Of a stretch of 16,272 bases of DNA, positions 8,053-16,272 are shown piece by piece. Position numbers and translations under genes: made by a program. The notes under the pieces were generated by a model. That model searched no databases, was not told the origin of the DNA, and saw only the letters and a program-made list of their open reading frames with translations. This DNA comes from Planctomycetota bacterium (GTDB lineage Bacteria > Planctomycetota > Planctomycetia > Isosphaerales > Isosphaeraceae). Position 1 is the stretch's first letter; each line of letters opens with the position of its first letter. The stretch is taken from positions 1-16,272 of the forward strand of contig JAJYDH010000084.1 in assembly GCA_021777685.1 (NCBI GenBank), read 5' to 3'.

Positions 8053-8131
8053 CTTGGTTGTTTTTCACCCACTCTGGATGGCCCGTCGTCTCGTCCAGAT
8101 CAGGCCGGCTCTCGACCGGCCTTGAACCAAG
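8053..8131. other. Three-stem junction-like inverted repeats
   Basis: CTTGGTT (8053-8059) pairs perfectly with AACCAAG (8125-8131) and encloses two hairpins: 8073-8081 with 8091-8099 (9 bp with two G-U pairs) and AGGCCGG 8102-8108 with CCGGCCT 8116-8122. The 79-base span and 7-bp closing stem recall a tRNA, but there is no T-loop or D-loop consensus. It could be a 3' UTR structure of the upstream gene, an independent RNA, or a chance arrangement in GC-rich sequence. Confidence 0.3.
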
Positions 8132-8238
8132 TCCCGGCGAGTTAGCCGCTTAAGTGAGAGGATAAACGGGATAGCGGGGAAGGGTCTCGGGCCGTCCATC
8201 GGTCGTCGCGGCCAGGTCGCCCCGTCGCCAGGACGGTC

Positions 8239-8254
8239 CGGCATGCCGCTTGCT
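8239..8254 (+). promoter_or_regulatory. Sigma54 -24/-12 promoter before the TlpA-like gene
   Basis: CGGCATG-N4-TTGCT matches 10 of the 12 fixed positions of TGGCACG-N4-TTGCW. The invariant GG (8240-8241) and GC (8252-8253) are exactly 10 bases apart. It lies in the gene-free stretch on the coding strand of the next gene, with a predicted start near 8265. Two sigma54 activators are encoded elsewhere in the window. Confidence 0.6.
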
Positions 8255-8457
8255 CAACTTGTGGGACTTCATCCGCCCGTCGGCGAGCAGACCCGATCCA
8301 GCTCCGCCCTTTGCGAATCGAAATTACAGCCGAGAGCCGGAAGAGCCGATCATGACGGTTGGGATGGACGCCCGGCGTTTGACGATATCGGGCGGCCGGG
8401 GCTGATCGATCGAGGTGGGGCGGATGCCCCGCCCTGGACATTGGTAAGGAGACGCCG

Positions 8458-10395
8458 ATGCGGGCCCTGCGGACGACATTGGCCGCGACCGGGTTCCTGG
8501 CCCTGACCGCCGCGCTGGCACCGGCGGCCGAGGTCACGGTCAAGCAGCTCATGGGCTTCCGGCCCAGCTTGAAGGGGGTCGATTACGACCTTCCGACCGA
8601 CCCCGCCGCGATCGCCGCCTGCAAGGCCGAGACGATCCCCGGCGGCTTCCAGCTCCGCGACGGCCAGGGGAAGATCCTCTGCCGGCTGGTCGATCGCAAC
8701 GGCGACGCCAAGCTCGACCAGTGGAGCTATTACCAGGACGGATTCGAGGTCTACCGGGAGGTCGACCACAACGGCGACAAGAGCCTCGACGAGGTCCGAT
8801 GGATGAACTCGGGCGGCACGCGGGTCGCCAGGGTCGCCGGCGGTAAGGTCGTCTCGTGGGCCCGGATCTCGGCCGAGGAGGCCAGCAAGGTCCTCGTCCA
8901 GTCCCTCGTCTCGGGCGACTCCGAGCTGCTCGAGTCCGTCATGGCCTCGCCCGCCGAGCTGGAGGCCCTGGGTGTCCCCAAAGGCGAGGTCGAGCAGGTC
9001 GCGGCGGCCGAGAAGCAGCGGGTCGCGGCGGTCAAGGCCCTCCGGGCCGGCTTGACCGGCTGGGGGCCGAACACCACCTGGCTCCGCCTCGACGGCGCCA
9101 TGCCCCACCTGATCCCCGCCGACGCGGGGCTCAAGGAAGACATCGTCCTCTACGAGAACGCCGTCATCTTCGCCGGTGCGCCGGCCAACCAGGCCAACCC
9201 CGCCAATGTCGCCTTCCTTCAGGTCGCCGAGATGGTCAAGGTGGGCGACACCTGGAAGTTCGTGGACCTGCCCAGGGTCATCGATCCCACCAAGGGCAAT
9301 GGGGCCGTGATCGCGGCCGTCGAGGGCGGCATCCGCTCGTGGGTCTTCCGGGCCGATGCCGGAAATGCCCCGGGCTCGGACAATCCGCAGGTCGCCGAGG
9401 CGATGCAGGCCCTGGTCGCCTACGACAATAATCCGGCCAACCAGGCCCTCCAGGGGGGCGGCCCGAAGGAACTCGCCAAGTTCCACGTCGGCCGGGTCAC
9501 GCCGTTGAGGCAGGTCGTCAAGGCCGCCGAGGCCGCCAACGACGCCAAGACCGAGCTCGACTATCAGAAGCTGATCGTCGACAGCCTGGCCGCCGCCTAT
9601 TCCACGGGCCAGTACGCCGCCGGCGCCAAGGTCCTCGAAGACCTGGAGGCGAAGGGGGGCAAGGTCGGCACCTACGCCGCCTTCAAGCTCATCGAGTCCG
9701 AATTCGCCCTCCAGAACGCCGGCCAGGGGAATTTCATCGCGATCCAGAAGGATTGGCTCGCGAAGCTCAAGGCGTTCGTCGAGAAGTATCCCCAGTGCGA
9801 CGAGGCGCCGCAGGCCCTCCTGCTCCTGGCCAGCACCAACGACATGAACGGCGACGAGCCCGAGGCCAGGAAGTCGTACACCCTCCTGGTCAAGGACTAC
9901 CCGGCCACCGAGTGGGGCAAGAAGGCCGCCGGCGCCCTCCGCCGCCTCGACCTCGTCGGCAAGCCGATGGCCCTCAAGGGCACCGACCTCCGAGGCCAGG
10001 CGGTCGACGCCTCGCAGTATCGCGGGAAGACGCTCCTCGTGACCTTCTGGGCCACCTGGGCCGGGCCCGCCAAGCGGGACATGCCCGAGCTGGCCAAGCT
10101 TTACGCCAAGTACAAGGCCAAGGGCTTCGAAGTCCTCGCCGTCAACCTGGACAACGAGAAGGCGGACCTCGACGCCTATCTCCAGACCGCCTCGCTCCCC
10201 TGGCCCGAGCTGTTCGAGGCCGGCGGGATGGAGAGCCGGCTCGCTGTCGAGTTCGGGATCATCTCGCTGCCGACGATGATCCTGGTCGACCCCGACGGCA
10301 AGGTCGTCAACCGGAGCCTCAGGACCGCCGCCGAGTTGGAGATCCTGCTCGACAAGACGTTGGCCGGCAAGGTCGCCCTCGGCGCCGGCAACTGA
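8458..10395 (+). CDS. Exported EF-hand-like and TlpA-like protein lacking CxxC
   Basis: A 645-residue exported protein. A signal peptide (1-24, ending APAA) is followed by two EF-hand-like loops, D79-R-N-G-D-A-K-L-D87 and D103-H-N-G-D-K-S-L-D111. A middle region of about 130-490 has no domain I recognise beyond tetratricopeptide-like helices near 365-490 (YSTGQYAAGAKVLEDLE, LLLASTNDMNGDEPEARKSY). A C-terminal TlpA/thioredoxin-like domain covers about 500-640. Its fold marks are present: LLVTFWATW at 526-534 and the cis-Pro loop SLPTMILVD at 603-611. The catalytic WCxxC, however, reads W534-A-G-P-A538, so classical thiol-disulfide exchange should be impossible. Only three Cys exist in the protein (55, 75, 447). 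From memory, EF-hand plus redoxin proteins of this layout occur in Planctomycetes. The start is firm: TAAGGAG lies 6 bases ahead of ATG 8458. A sigma54-type promoter sits at 8239-8254. Confidence 0.88.
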   Translation: MRALRTTLAATGFLALTAALAPAAEVTVKQLMGFRPSLKGVDYDLPTDPAAIAACKAETIPGGFQLRDGQGKILCRLVDRNGDAKLDQWSYYQDGFEVYREVDHNGDKSLDEVRWMNSGGTRVARVAGGKVVSWARISAEEASKVLVQSLVSGDSELLESVMASPAELEALGVPKGEVEQVAAAEKQRVAAVKALRAGLTGWGPNTTWLRLDGAMPHLIPADAGLKEDIVLYENAVIFAGAPANQANPANVAFLQVAEMVKVGDTWKFVDLPRVIDPTKGNGAVIAAVEGGIRSWVFRADAGNAPGSDNPQVAEAMQALVAYDNNPANQALQGGGPKELAKFHVGRVTPLRQVVKAAEAANDAKTELDYQKLIVDSLAAAYSTGQYAAGAKVLEDLEAKGGKVGTYAAFKLIESEFALQNAGQGNFIAIQKDWLAKLKAFVEKYPQCDEAPQALLLLASTNDMNGDEPEARKSYTLLVKDYPATEWGKKAAGALRRLDLVGKPMALKGTDLRGQAVDASQYRGKTLLVTFWATWAGPAKRDMPELAKLYAKYKAKGFEVLAVNLDNEKADLDAYLQTASLPWPELFEAGGMESRLAVEFGIISLPTMILVDPDGKVVNRSLRTAAELEILLDKTLAGKVALGAGN

Positions 10396-10437
10396 CCGCA
10401 CACCCTCTGCGTCGCCTTTCCTCGCAGAACCCACCGG

Positions 10438-10471
10438 AAGGCCGGCATTCCCGCCAGGGAAGGCCGGCCTT
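10438..10471 (+). terminator. Strong hairpin after the TlpA-like gene
   Basis: AAGGCCGGC (10438-10446) pairs with GCCGGCCTT (10463-10471); inside, after an A/G mismatch, TTCCC (10448-10452) pairs with GGGAA (10457-10461) around a GCCA loop. It lies 43 bases past the stop at 10395. Only a short T stretch follows, so termination may be imperfect, but position and stem strength fit a terminator or an mRNA 3' end stabiliser. Confidence 0.6.
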
Positions 10472-10552
10472 TCGGCGTTCGAAGTGGGACGGATTCCCCT
10501 CGAAATCATCCGTGGGAGGCCCGCGCCTCGAAATCCGCGGCCGTCCTGGTCG

Positions 10553-10575
10553 GCCGGCGCTTGCCTTGCGCCGGC
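10553..10575. repeat. 8-bp inverted repeat ahead of the Gfo/Idh/MocA gene
   Basis: GCCGGCGC (10553-10560) and GCGCCGGC (10568-10575) are perfect inverted copies around a 7-base TTGCCTT loop, about 105 bases before the ATG at 10680. It could be an operator, a leader hairpin, or a chance GC palindrome. It also contains a partial sigma54 match, which I do not call. Confidence 0.35.
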
Positions 10576-10679
10576 GAGCTTGCCATGATCGGAAAATCTC
10601 CCCGGGGCCGGATCGGCCGAGGTCTCCCGGGCTGTCCCCCCCTCGCGGCCCCTCTCGCCGGCCGAACGGAGCCTGATCG

Positions 10680-12050
<1,371 letters not shown>

Positions 12051-12189
12051 CGATCACCCTTGAAAATGGTCGGAAAAATTCTCGCGAGGCAGGAGGGGCG
12101 GTCGTGTCCGGTTCCTCGACTCGAACATCAACAGCATAATCGGACGTTGAGGGAACATCAGAAAACGACGAGACTGACGAAGTCGCCGC

Positions 12190-13575
12190 TCAATCGATGC
12201 CATGTCTCCGGAGCTTCTGACGGAGCGTGGCCCGGTGGATGCCGAGGATCTGGGCGGCGGCGGCCCGGTTGCCGCCGCAACGTTCGAGCACGGCCCGGAG
12301 CAGCGGCGGCTCGACGAGCCCGAGGAACCGATCGTAGAGCGGCGACCCTCCGTCATCCTTGCGGGCTTCCCCCTCGGCCCAGCGGAGGAAGTCTTCCGGG
12401 AGGTCCCGGGAGCCCGTGGACCCCGGAGCCCTGGCCGGGGGGAGATGCTCGACGCGGATCGGCGCCCCCCGCGAGACGATCGCGGCGTGCTCGATGGCGT
12501 TCCTCAACTCCCGGGCGTTCCCCCGCCAGGGGCGCGATTCCAACTCCTTGAGCAGGTCCTTCGACAGCCCGAGGTTGGAGGCGCCCCGGGGTCGGGCCAG
12601 ACTCAGGAAGTGCTCGGCCAGGGCGGCGATGTCCTCCTTGCGCTCGCGGAGCGGCGGGATGTGGATCTGGAAGACGCCCAGGCGGAAGAACAGGTCCTCG
12701 CGGAACTGGCCGGTCGCCATCAAGTCGTCCAGGGGTCGGTTCGTCGCGGCGATGACCCGGATGTCGGTGGGCCTGGGGCGGGCGTCGCCGACCGGCGTCA
12801 CCTCGCGTTGCTCGATCGCCCGGAGCAGCTTGACCTGGAGCGGCGCGGGGATGTCGCCGACCTCGTCCAGGAGGACGGTCCCGCCGCCGGCGAGTTCGAG
12901 CAGCCCCTTCCGGTCCTGGGTCGCTCCCGTGAATGACCCCTTGAGATGGCCGAAAATCTCCCCTTCGATCAGGTTCGGACTGAGGGCGGCCAGGCAGACG
13001 GGCAGGAACGGCCCGCCCCGTCGGGGGCCGTGACGGTGGATCGCCCGGGCCACAAGCTCCTTGCCGGTCCCGCTCTCGCCCGTGATCAGCACGGGAACTT
13101 CGGCCGGGGCCGCGAGGGCGATCCTCTTGAAGAGGTCGTGCATCGCGGCGGATCGGCCGACGAGCGTCTCGGGTCCGGCCTCATCCTCGGCCCGGGCGAC
13201 CCGATCGGGGGCCCGGCGCGACTGCAGGGCCCGCTTCACCACGGCGGTCGCCTCGTCCAGGTCGAAGGGCTTGACCAGGTAATCGAAGGCCCCGTTCTCC
13301 ACCGACCGAACGGCGGTCTCCAGGTTGCCGAAGGCCGTGATGATGATGATCGGCGTCGGCCCGATCCGGTCCCGAAACGCCCTCATGGCCGTGAGCCCGT
13401 CCATGCCCGGTAGCCGGACGTCGAGGACGACCGCGTCGGGCGCGATCGACTCGGCGATCCGAAGCCCTTCCTCGGCCGAGGATGCGACCGCCACGTCATG
13501 CCCATCGTCGCCGAGCGACTCGCGGAAGGCCCAGCAGATGCTCACCTCGTCGTCGACGATCAGGATCTGGCTCAT
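12190..13575 (-). CDS. NtrC-family response regulator with GSFTGA loop
   Basis: A 461-residue regulator paired with the upstream kinase. The receiver has acidic DDE at 8-10, phospho-acceptor Asp52 in VLDVRLPG, Thr80 and Lys102. The AAA+ domain has Walker A GESGTGKE at 166-173, Walker B VLLDEVG at 234-240 and RGNARELRN at 351-359. The sigma54-contact loop reads GSFTGA (213-218), one residue off the GAFTGA consensus but keeping the key Phe-Thr. The C-terminal Fis-type helix-turn-helix GGNRAAAAQILGIHRATLRQ (434-453) is typical. The start ATG at 13575 overlaps the kinase stop as ATGA, so the two are probably translated together. Likely targets include the divergent DUF1559 gene with its sigma54-type promoter, and its own operon; both are inference. 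Confidence 0.95.
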   Translation of the reverse strand: MSQILIVDDEVSICWAFRESLGDDGHDVAVASSAEEGLRIAESIAPDAVVLDVRLPGMDGLTAMRAFRDRIGPTPIIIITAFGNLETAVRSVENGAFDYLVKPFDLDEATAVVKRALQSRRAPDRVARAEDEAGPETLVGRSAAMHDLFKRIALAAPAEVPVLITGESGTGKELVARAIHRHGPRRGGPFLPVCLAALSPNLIEGEIFGHLKGSFTGATQDRKGLLELAGGGTVLLDEVGDIPAPLQVKLLRAIEQREVTPVGDARPRPTDIRVIAATNRPLDDLMATGQFREDLFFRLGVFQIHIPPLRERKEDIAALAEHFLSLARPRGASNLGLSKDLLKELESRPWRGNARELRNAIEHAAIVSRGAPIRVEHLPPARAPGSTGSRDLPEDFLRWAEGEARKDDGGSPLYDRFLGLVEPPLLRAVLERCGGNRAAAAQILGIHRATLRQKLRRHGID

Positions 13576-14954
13576 GTTGTCCGCTCCGGAATCCCGGACT
13601 CGCCCGGGAGGGCCAGCGTGAAACGCGTCTCTCCGCCGTCCCTGCTCCAGGAGAGCCGGCCGCCGTGCTCCAGCGCGACCTGGTGGGCGACCGCCAGCCC
13701 GAGCCCGACGCCTTCGGGCTTGCCGGTCACGAACGGATCGAAGAGGGTCCCGGCCACCTCCGGCGCCGGCCCCGGCCCGGTGTCCGCGACTTCCACCACG
13801 ATTTCGCCCCGGTCGGCCGACGCTCCCAGGCTGACGCTCCCGCCTGGCCCGGCCGCCTCGATGGCGTTCATGGTCAGGTTGAGGATCGCGGCCCGGAGCC
13901 CGGCCTCGTCGCCCTGGACTCGGCATCTCCCCCCGCCATCTTCGTGACGCAGGTCGACCCGGGCATGCTGGCAGGAGGGTCCGACCAGCGAGGCCACGTC
14001 TCCGAGGAGCCGCCCGAGGTCGCACGTCTCATGCGGGCGACCTTCCAGCCGACCCAGCGAGAGCAGCCCCTTCACCTGCTCCTCGGTCATGGCGAGTTGC
14101 CTGAGCGCGACGTCCAGCGTCTCGTCGCCGGGCCGGGGCGGGGATCGCCTCGCATGGAGCTGGACGCTCAACCTCGCCCCGGTCAGCGAGTTCCGGAGCT
14201 GGTGGGCCAGCCCGGCCGCGAGCTGGGCCATGAGTCCGGTCCGCTCCGACTGGCGGATCGTCTGCCGCATCTGCTTGAGCTGATCGCACATCAGGTTCAC
14301 CGAGCGGGCCAGGTCGCGGATCTCGTCGGACCCGGGGCCGGGGTCGAACCCCTCGAACTCGCCGGCCGCGATCCTCGCAACCTGCCGACGGACCTCGCGA
14401 ATCCGGGCGCCGATCCGTCGGGCGATCCAGCCCGTGACCGCGACCATGAGCCCGAGCGACCCCAGCCCGACGGCCAGAGGAGGCATCGCGGCCTCTCGCC
14501 TCGCCTGCCGCCAGCTCGTCTCGGGATAGAGCACCAGGAGCGTCGAGCCTCGCGGACCGCCCGCCGTCCTCAGCGGCACCGCGAAATAGAGCGTGCCCCC
14601 GAGGGAGATCGTCGGGGACTCGCCGAGCGAGTCGAGCCGGTCCATCGGCCGGATGGCCCGGATCGCGGGCAGCGCGGTTTCGAGGGCCGGCAGGGTGGCG
14701 TCCGCCACCCTGCCGTCTCTGGTCAGGACGGCGAAATTCGCCCCGGAGAGCCCGCGCATCCGGTCGAGCACGCTCGCGGTCAGGGGGAAATTCGCGTGCC
14801 CGATGGTGTCGATCACCCCGTTGAGGCGGGCGATGATCTCCCGCTCGCCCCGGCCGGCGGCAAGCCACGCCGCCGCGATCGTGATGACCGTCACCGCCAG
14901 CGCCTGAATCCCGATGATCGGGATTGCGATTTGATTATAGATCGAAAATCGCAC
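13572..14954 (-). CDS. Membrane sensor histidine kinase (HAMP, NtrB-like core)
   Basis: A 460-residue sensor kinase. Membrane helix 1 (about 8-33) and helix 2 (about 158-178) flank an extracytoplasmic domain of some 120 residues without a family I can name. A HAMP segment (about 179-232, with DEIRDLARSVN at 210-220) leads to the dimerisation domain with phospho-acceptor His251 in LAAGLAHQLRNSLTGARL. The ATPase domain shows the N-box NLTMNAIEA at 359-367, DTGPG at 391-395, FDPFVTGK at 405-412 and GVGLGL at 415-420. The H-box reads HQLRNSL where HEIRNPL is commoner. The start is GTG at 14954, chosen because it puts helix 1 at the N-terminus and has GAGG 8 bases ahead; no in-frame ATG occurs before codon 66. 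It is the first gene of a coupled kinase-regulator operon, divergent from the DUF1559 gene. Confidence 0.94.
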   Translation of the reverse strand: MRFSIYNQIAIPIIGIQALAVTVITIAAAWLAAGRGEREIIARLNGVIDTIGHANFPLTASVLDRMRGLSGANFAVLTRDGRVADATLPALETALPAIRAIRPMDRLDSLGESPTISLGGTLYFAVPLRTAGGPRGSTLLVLYPETSWRQARREAAMPPLAVGLGSLGLMVAVTGWIARRIGARIREVRRQVARIAAGEFEGFDPGPGSDEIRDLARSVNLMCDQLKQMRQTIRQSERTGLMAQLAAGLAHQLRNSLTGARLSVQLHARRSPPRPGDETLDVALRQLAMTEEQVKGLLSLGRLEGRPHETCDLGRLLGDVASLVGPSCQHARVDLRHEDGGGRCRVQGDEAGLRAAILNLTMNAIEAAGPGGSVSLGASADRGEIVVEVADTGPGPAPEVAGTLFDPFVTGKPEGVGLGLAVAHQVALEHGGRLSWSRDGGETRFTLALPGESGIPERTT

Positions 14955-15032
14955 CTGGCTTGCCTCGGGTCGGCAGGGTCGTCGGTCGGGAGTCCGTGCC
15001 CCGAGGACATGTTACGCGCCCGCCGGCCACCT

Positions 15033-15047
15033 GGCGAAATTTTCGCC
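15033..15047. repeat. Perfect 7-bp palindrome in the kinase leader
   Basis: GGCGAAA (15033-15039) and TTTCGCC (15041-15047) are inverted copies around one base. The site falls between the candidate leftward promoter and the kinase start, so it could be an operator in the leader. GGCGAA or GGCGAG recurs at 15054 and 15077, hinting at a repeated half-site. No protein can be assigned to it. Confidence 0.3.
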
Positions 15048-15085
15048 CCGCGCGGCGAAGAGATCACCGGTCTCTGGCGAGTTCG

Positions 15086-15115
15086 GCGACAACAGCGACG
15101 TCACAAGTCTATACT
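15086..15115 (+). promoter_or_regulatory. Alternative rightward sigma70-like promoter
   Basis: GCGACA (15086-15091, 4 of 6 to TTGACA), an 18-base spacer and TATACT (15110-15115, 5 of 6 to TATAAT) form a rightward promoter candidate for the DUF1559 gene. The -10 lies inside the 15105-15125 dyad. It competes with the better-matching sigma54 site at 15145. Confidence 0.3.
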
Positions 15116-15125
15116 CAATAGACTT
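15105..15125. promoter_or_regulatory. 8-bp dyad, candidate operator between divergent genes
   Basis: AAGTCTAT (15105-15112) and ATAGACTT (15118-15125) are perfect inverted copies with a 5-base spacer, unusual AT-rich symmetry in this GC-rich sequence. It overlaps the -10 of the leftward kinase promoter and lies centred about 56 bases upstream of the start predicted for the rightward sigma54 promoter. The size fits a dimeric Fis-type regulator site. The bound protein is inferred, most simply the regulator at 12190-13575. Confidence 0.5.
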
Positions 15126-15134
15126 TTTCGTCAA
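15106..15134 (-). promoter_or_regulatory. Sigma70-like promoter for the kinase-regulator operon
   Basis: On the minus strand TTGACG (15129-15134, 5 of 6) is separated by exactly 17 bases from TAGACT (15106-15111, 4 of 6). Transcription would start near 15099, about 145 bases ahead of the GTG at 14954. The -10 falls inside one arm of the 15105-15125 dyad. Confidence 0.45.
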
Positions 15135-15144
15135 TTATCGGTCG

Positions 15145-15160
15145 TGGAACGGGGTTTGCT
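15145..15160 (+). promoter_or_regulatory. Sigma54 -24/-12 promoter of the DUF1559 gene
   Basis: TGGAACG-N4-TTGCT matches 11 of the 12 fixed positions of the sigma54 consensus, with GG (15146-15147) and GC (15158-15159) exactly 10 bases apart. The predicted start is near 15171, leaving a leader of about 34 bases to ATG 15205. Position, strand and the neighbouring sigma54 activator all support it. Confidence 0.7.
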
Positions 15161-15204
15161 TTGCTCCGGCCGGCCCTCTCGAAGCCTGTCCGGAGATCGA
15201 AGCG

Positions 15205-16178
<974 letters not shown>

Positions 16179-16179
<1 letters not shown>

Positions 16180-16272
16180 AGTCGCTGCACAATAACGGTT
16201 CGAGCCTGTAGACTGACAACATGAGCCACACCGACCGCCTGCGAAAGTCCCCGACGGCATTCCGCCGGCTGA
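16179..16272 (+). mobile_element. Left end of an insertion sequence, probably IS5-like
   Basis: Sequence beginning GAGTCGCTGCACAATAA directly at the DUF1559 stop looks like the terminal inverted repeat of an IS5-type element, and the preceding TTA fits the TNA target duplication of one IS5 subgroup. A transposase-like frame starts 42 bases in. The right end lies outside the window, so the repeat and the duplication cannot be confirmed here. Confidence 0.5.
16221..16272 (+). CDS. Transposase, N-terminal fragment (continues past window)
   Basis: Seventeen complete codons, MSHTDRLRKSPTAFRRL, are visible before the window ends. The pattern of a short charged start followed by a-FRRL-x-G is typical of the N-terminal DNA-binding part of IS5-family DDE transposases. 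The closeness to the DUF1559 stop (42 bases) and the terminal-repeat-like sequence at 16179 support a mobile element. With so few residues the family is a moderate inference and the gene's completeness is unknown. Confidence 0.5.
   Translation, partial: MSHTDRLRKSPTAFRRL

Larger units (their letters stand above)
7983..8457. other. 475-base intergenic region with RNA-like fold and sigma54 site
   Basis: No credible gene lies here. From left to right it holds a set of nested stems at 8053-8131, an AT-richer patch at about 8148-8170, a near-consensus sigma54 -24/-12 element at 8239-8254, and a strong ribosome binding site TAAGGAG at 8445-8451 for the downstream gene. If the sigma54 site is used, the mRNA leader is about 190 bases; I could not make out a regulatory fold in that leader. 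Confidence 0.5.

Noticed and set aside
6444..8072. N-terminal extension of the orphan regulator frame to 1020 codons
   Set aside because: The extra part is antisense to the Tat-exported protein; the receiver domain starts correctly at 6443, so the extension is only an open frame.
8053..8131. tRNA gene
   Set aside because: The size and 7-bp closing stem fit, but there is no TTCRA T-loop, no D-loop signature and no plausible anticodon arm.
12051..12189. Terminator between the convergent Gfo/Idh/MocA and regulator genes
   Set aside because: I looked for a hairpin with a T-run on either strand and found only short, weak arms.

Overview
The window comes from a high-GC planctomycete, most likely of the Isosphaeraceae type. 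Three things point there: a DUF1559 prepilin-like protein with the G|FTLIE leader and the HPGG...ADGSVRFL tail (15205-16179), a small protein with an LEPR-XLL-like motif (LEGRRLLS; 1308-1817), and Tat-exported Gfo/Idh/MocA and uncharacterised Tat proteins. The genus is an inference. High GC also opens many long false frames opposite the real genes.

Layout. (1) 1-934, minus: the N-terminal 311 codons of a MoxR-type AAA ATPase, running off the left edge, with a good sigma70-like promoter. (2) 1308-1817, plus: a small probably exported beta-rich protein. (3) 1952-4701, plus: a two-gene, ATGA-coupled unit encoding a CrtI/CrtN/CrtP-type carotenoid desaturase/oxidase and a membrane GT2 glycosyltransferase, closed by a strong intrinsic terminator at 4825-4868. 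(4) 5010-6443, minus: an orphan NtrC-type response regulator with a canonical GAFTGA loop. (5) 6690-7982, plus: a Tat-exported protein of a planctomycete family of unknown function. (6) 8458-10395, plus: an exported protein with EF-hand-like loops and a TlpA/thioredoxin-like domain whose CxxC site reads AGPA. (7) 10680-12050, plus: a Tat-exported Gfo/Idh/MocA oxidoreductase. (8) 12190-14954, minus: an ATGA-coupled histidine kinase and NtrC-type regulator pair. (9) 15205-16179, plus: the DUF1559 prepilin-like protein, divergent from the kinase. (10) About 16179-16272: the start of an insertion sequence whose transposase begins at 16221.

How the genes may work together. Two sigma54 activators are encoded here, and two plus-strand sites match the sigma54 -24/-12 consensus closely (TGGCACG-N4-TTGCW). 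One is at 15145-15160, just ahead of the DUF1559 gene. The other is at 8239-8254, ahead of the TlpA-like gene. Upstream of the first lies a perfect 8-bp dyad (15105-15125) that also overlaps the -10 of a sigma70-like promoter firing leftward into the kinase/regulator operon. This looks like a compact local circuit: the two-component system could control its own operon and a divergent pseudopilin-like surface protein from one shared operator. This wiring is an inference from sequence motifs, not shown.
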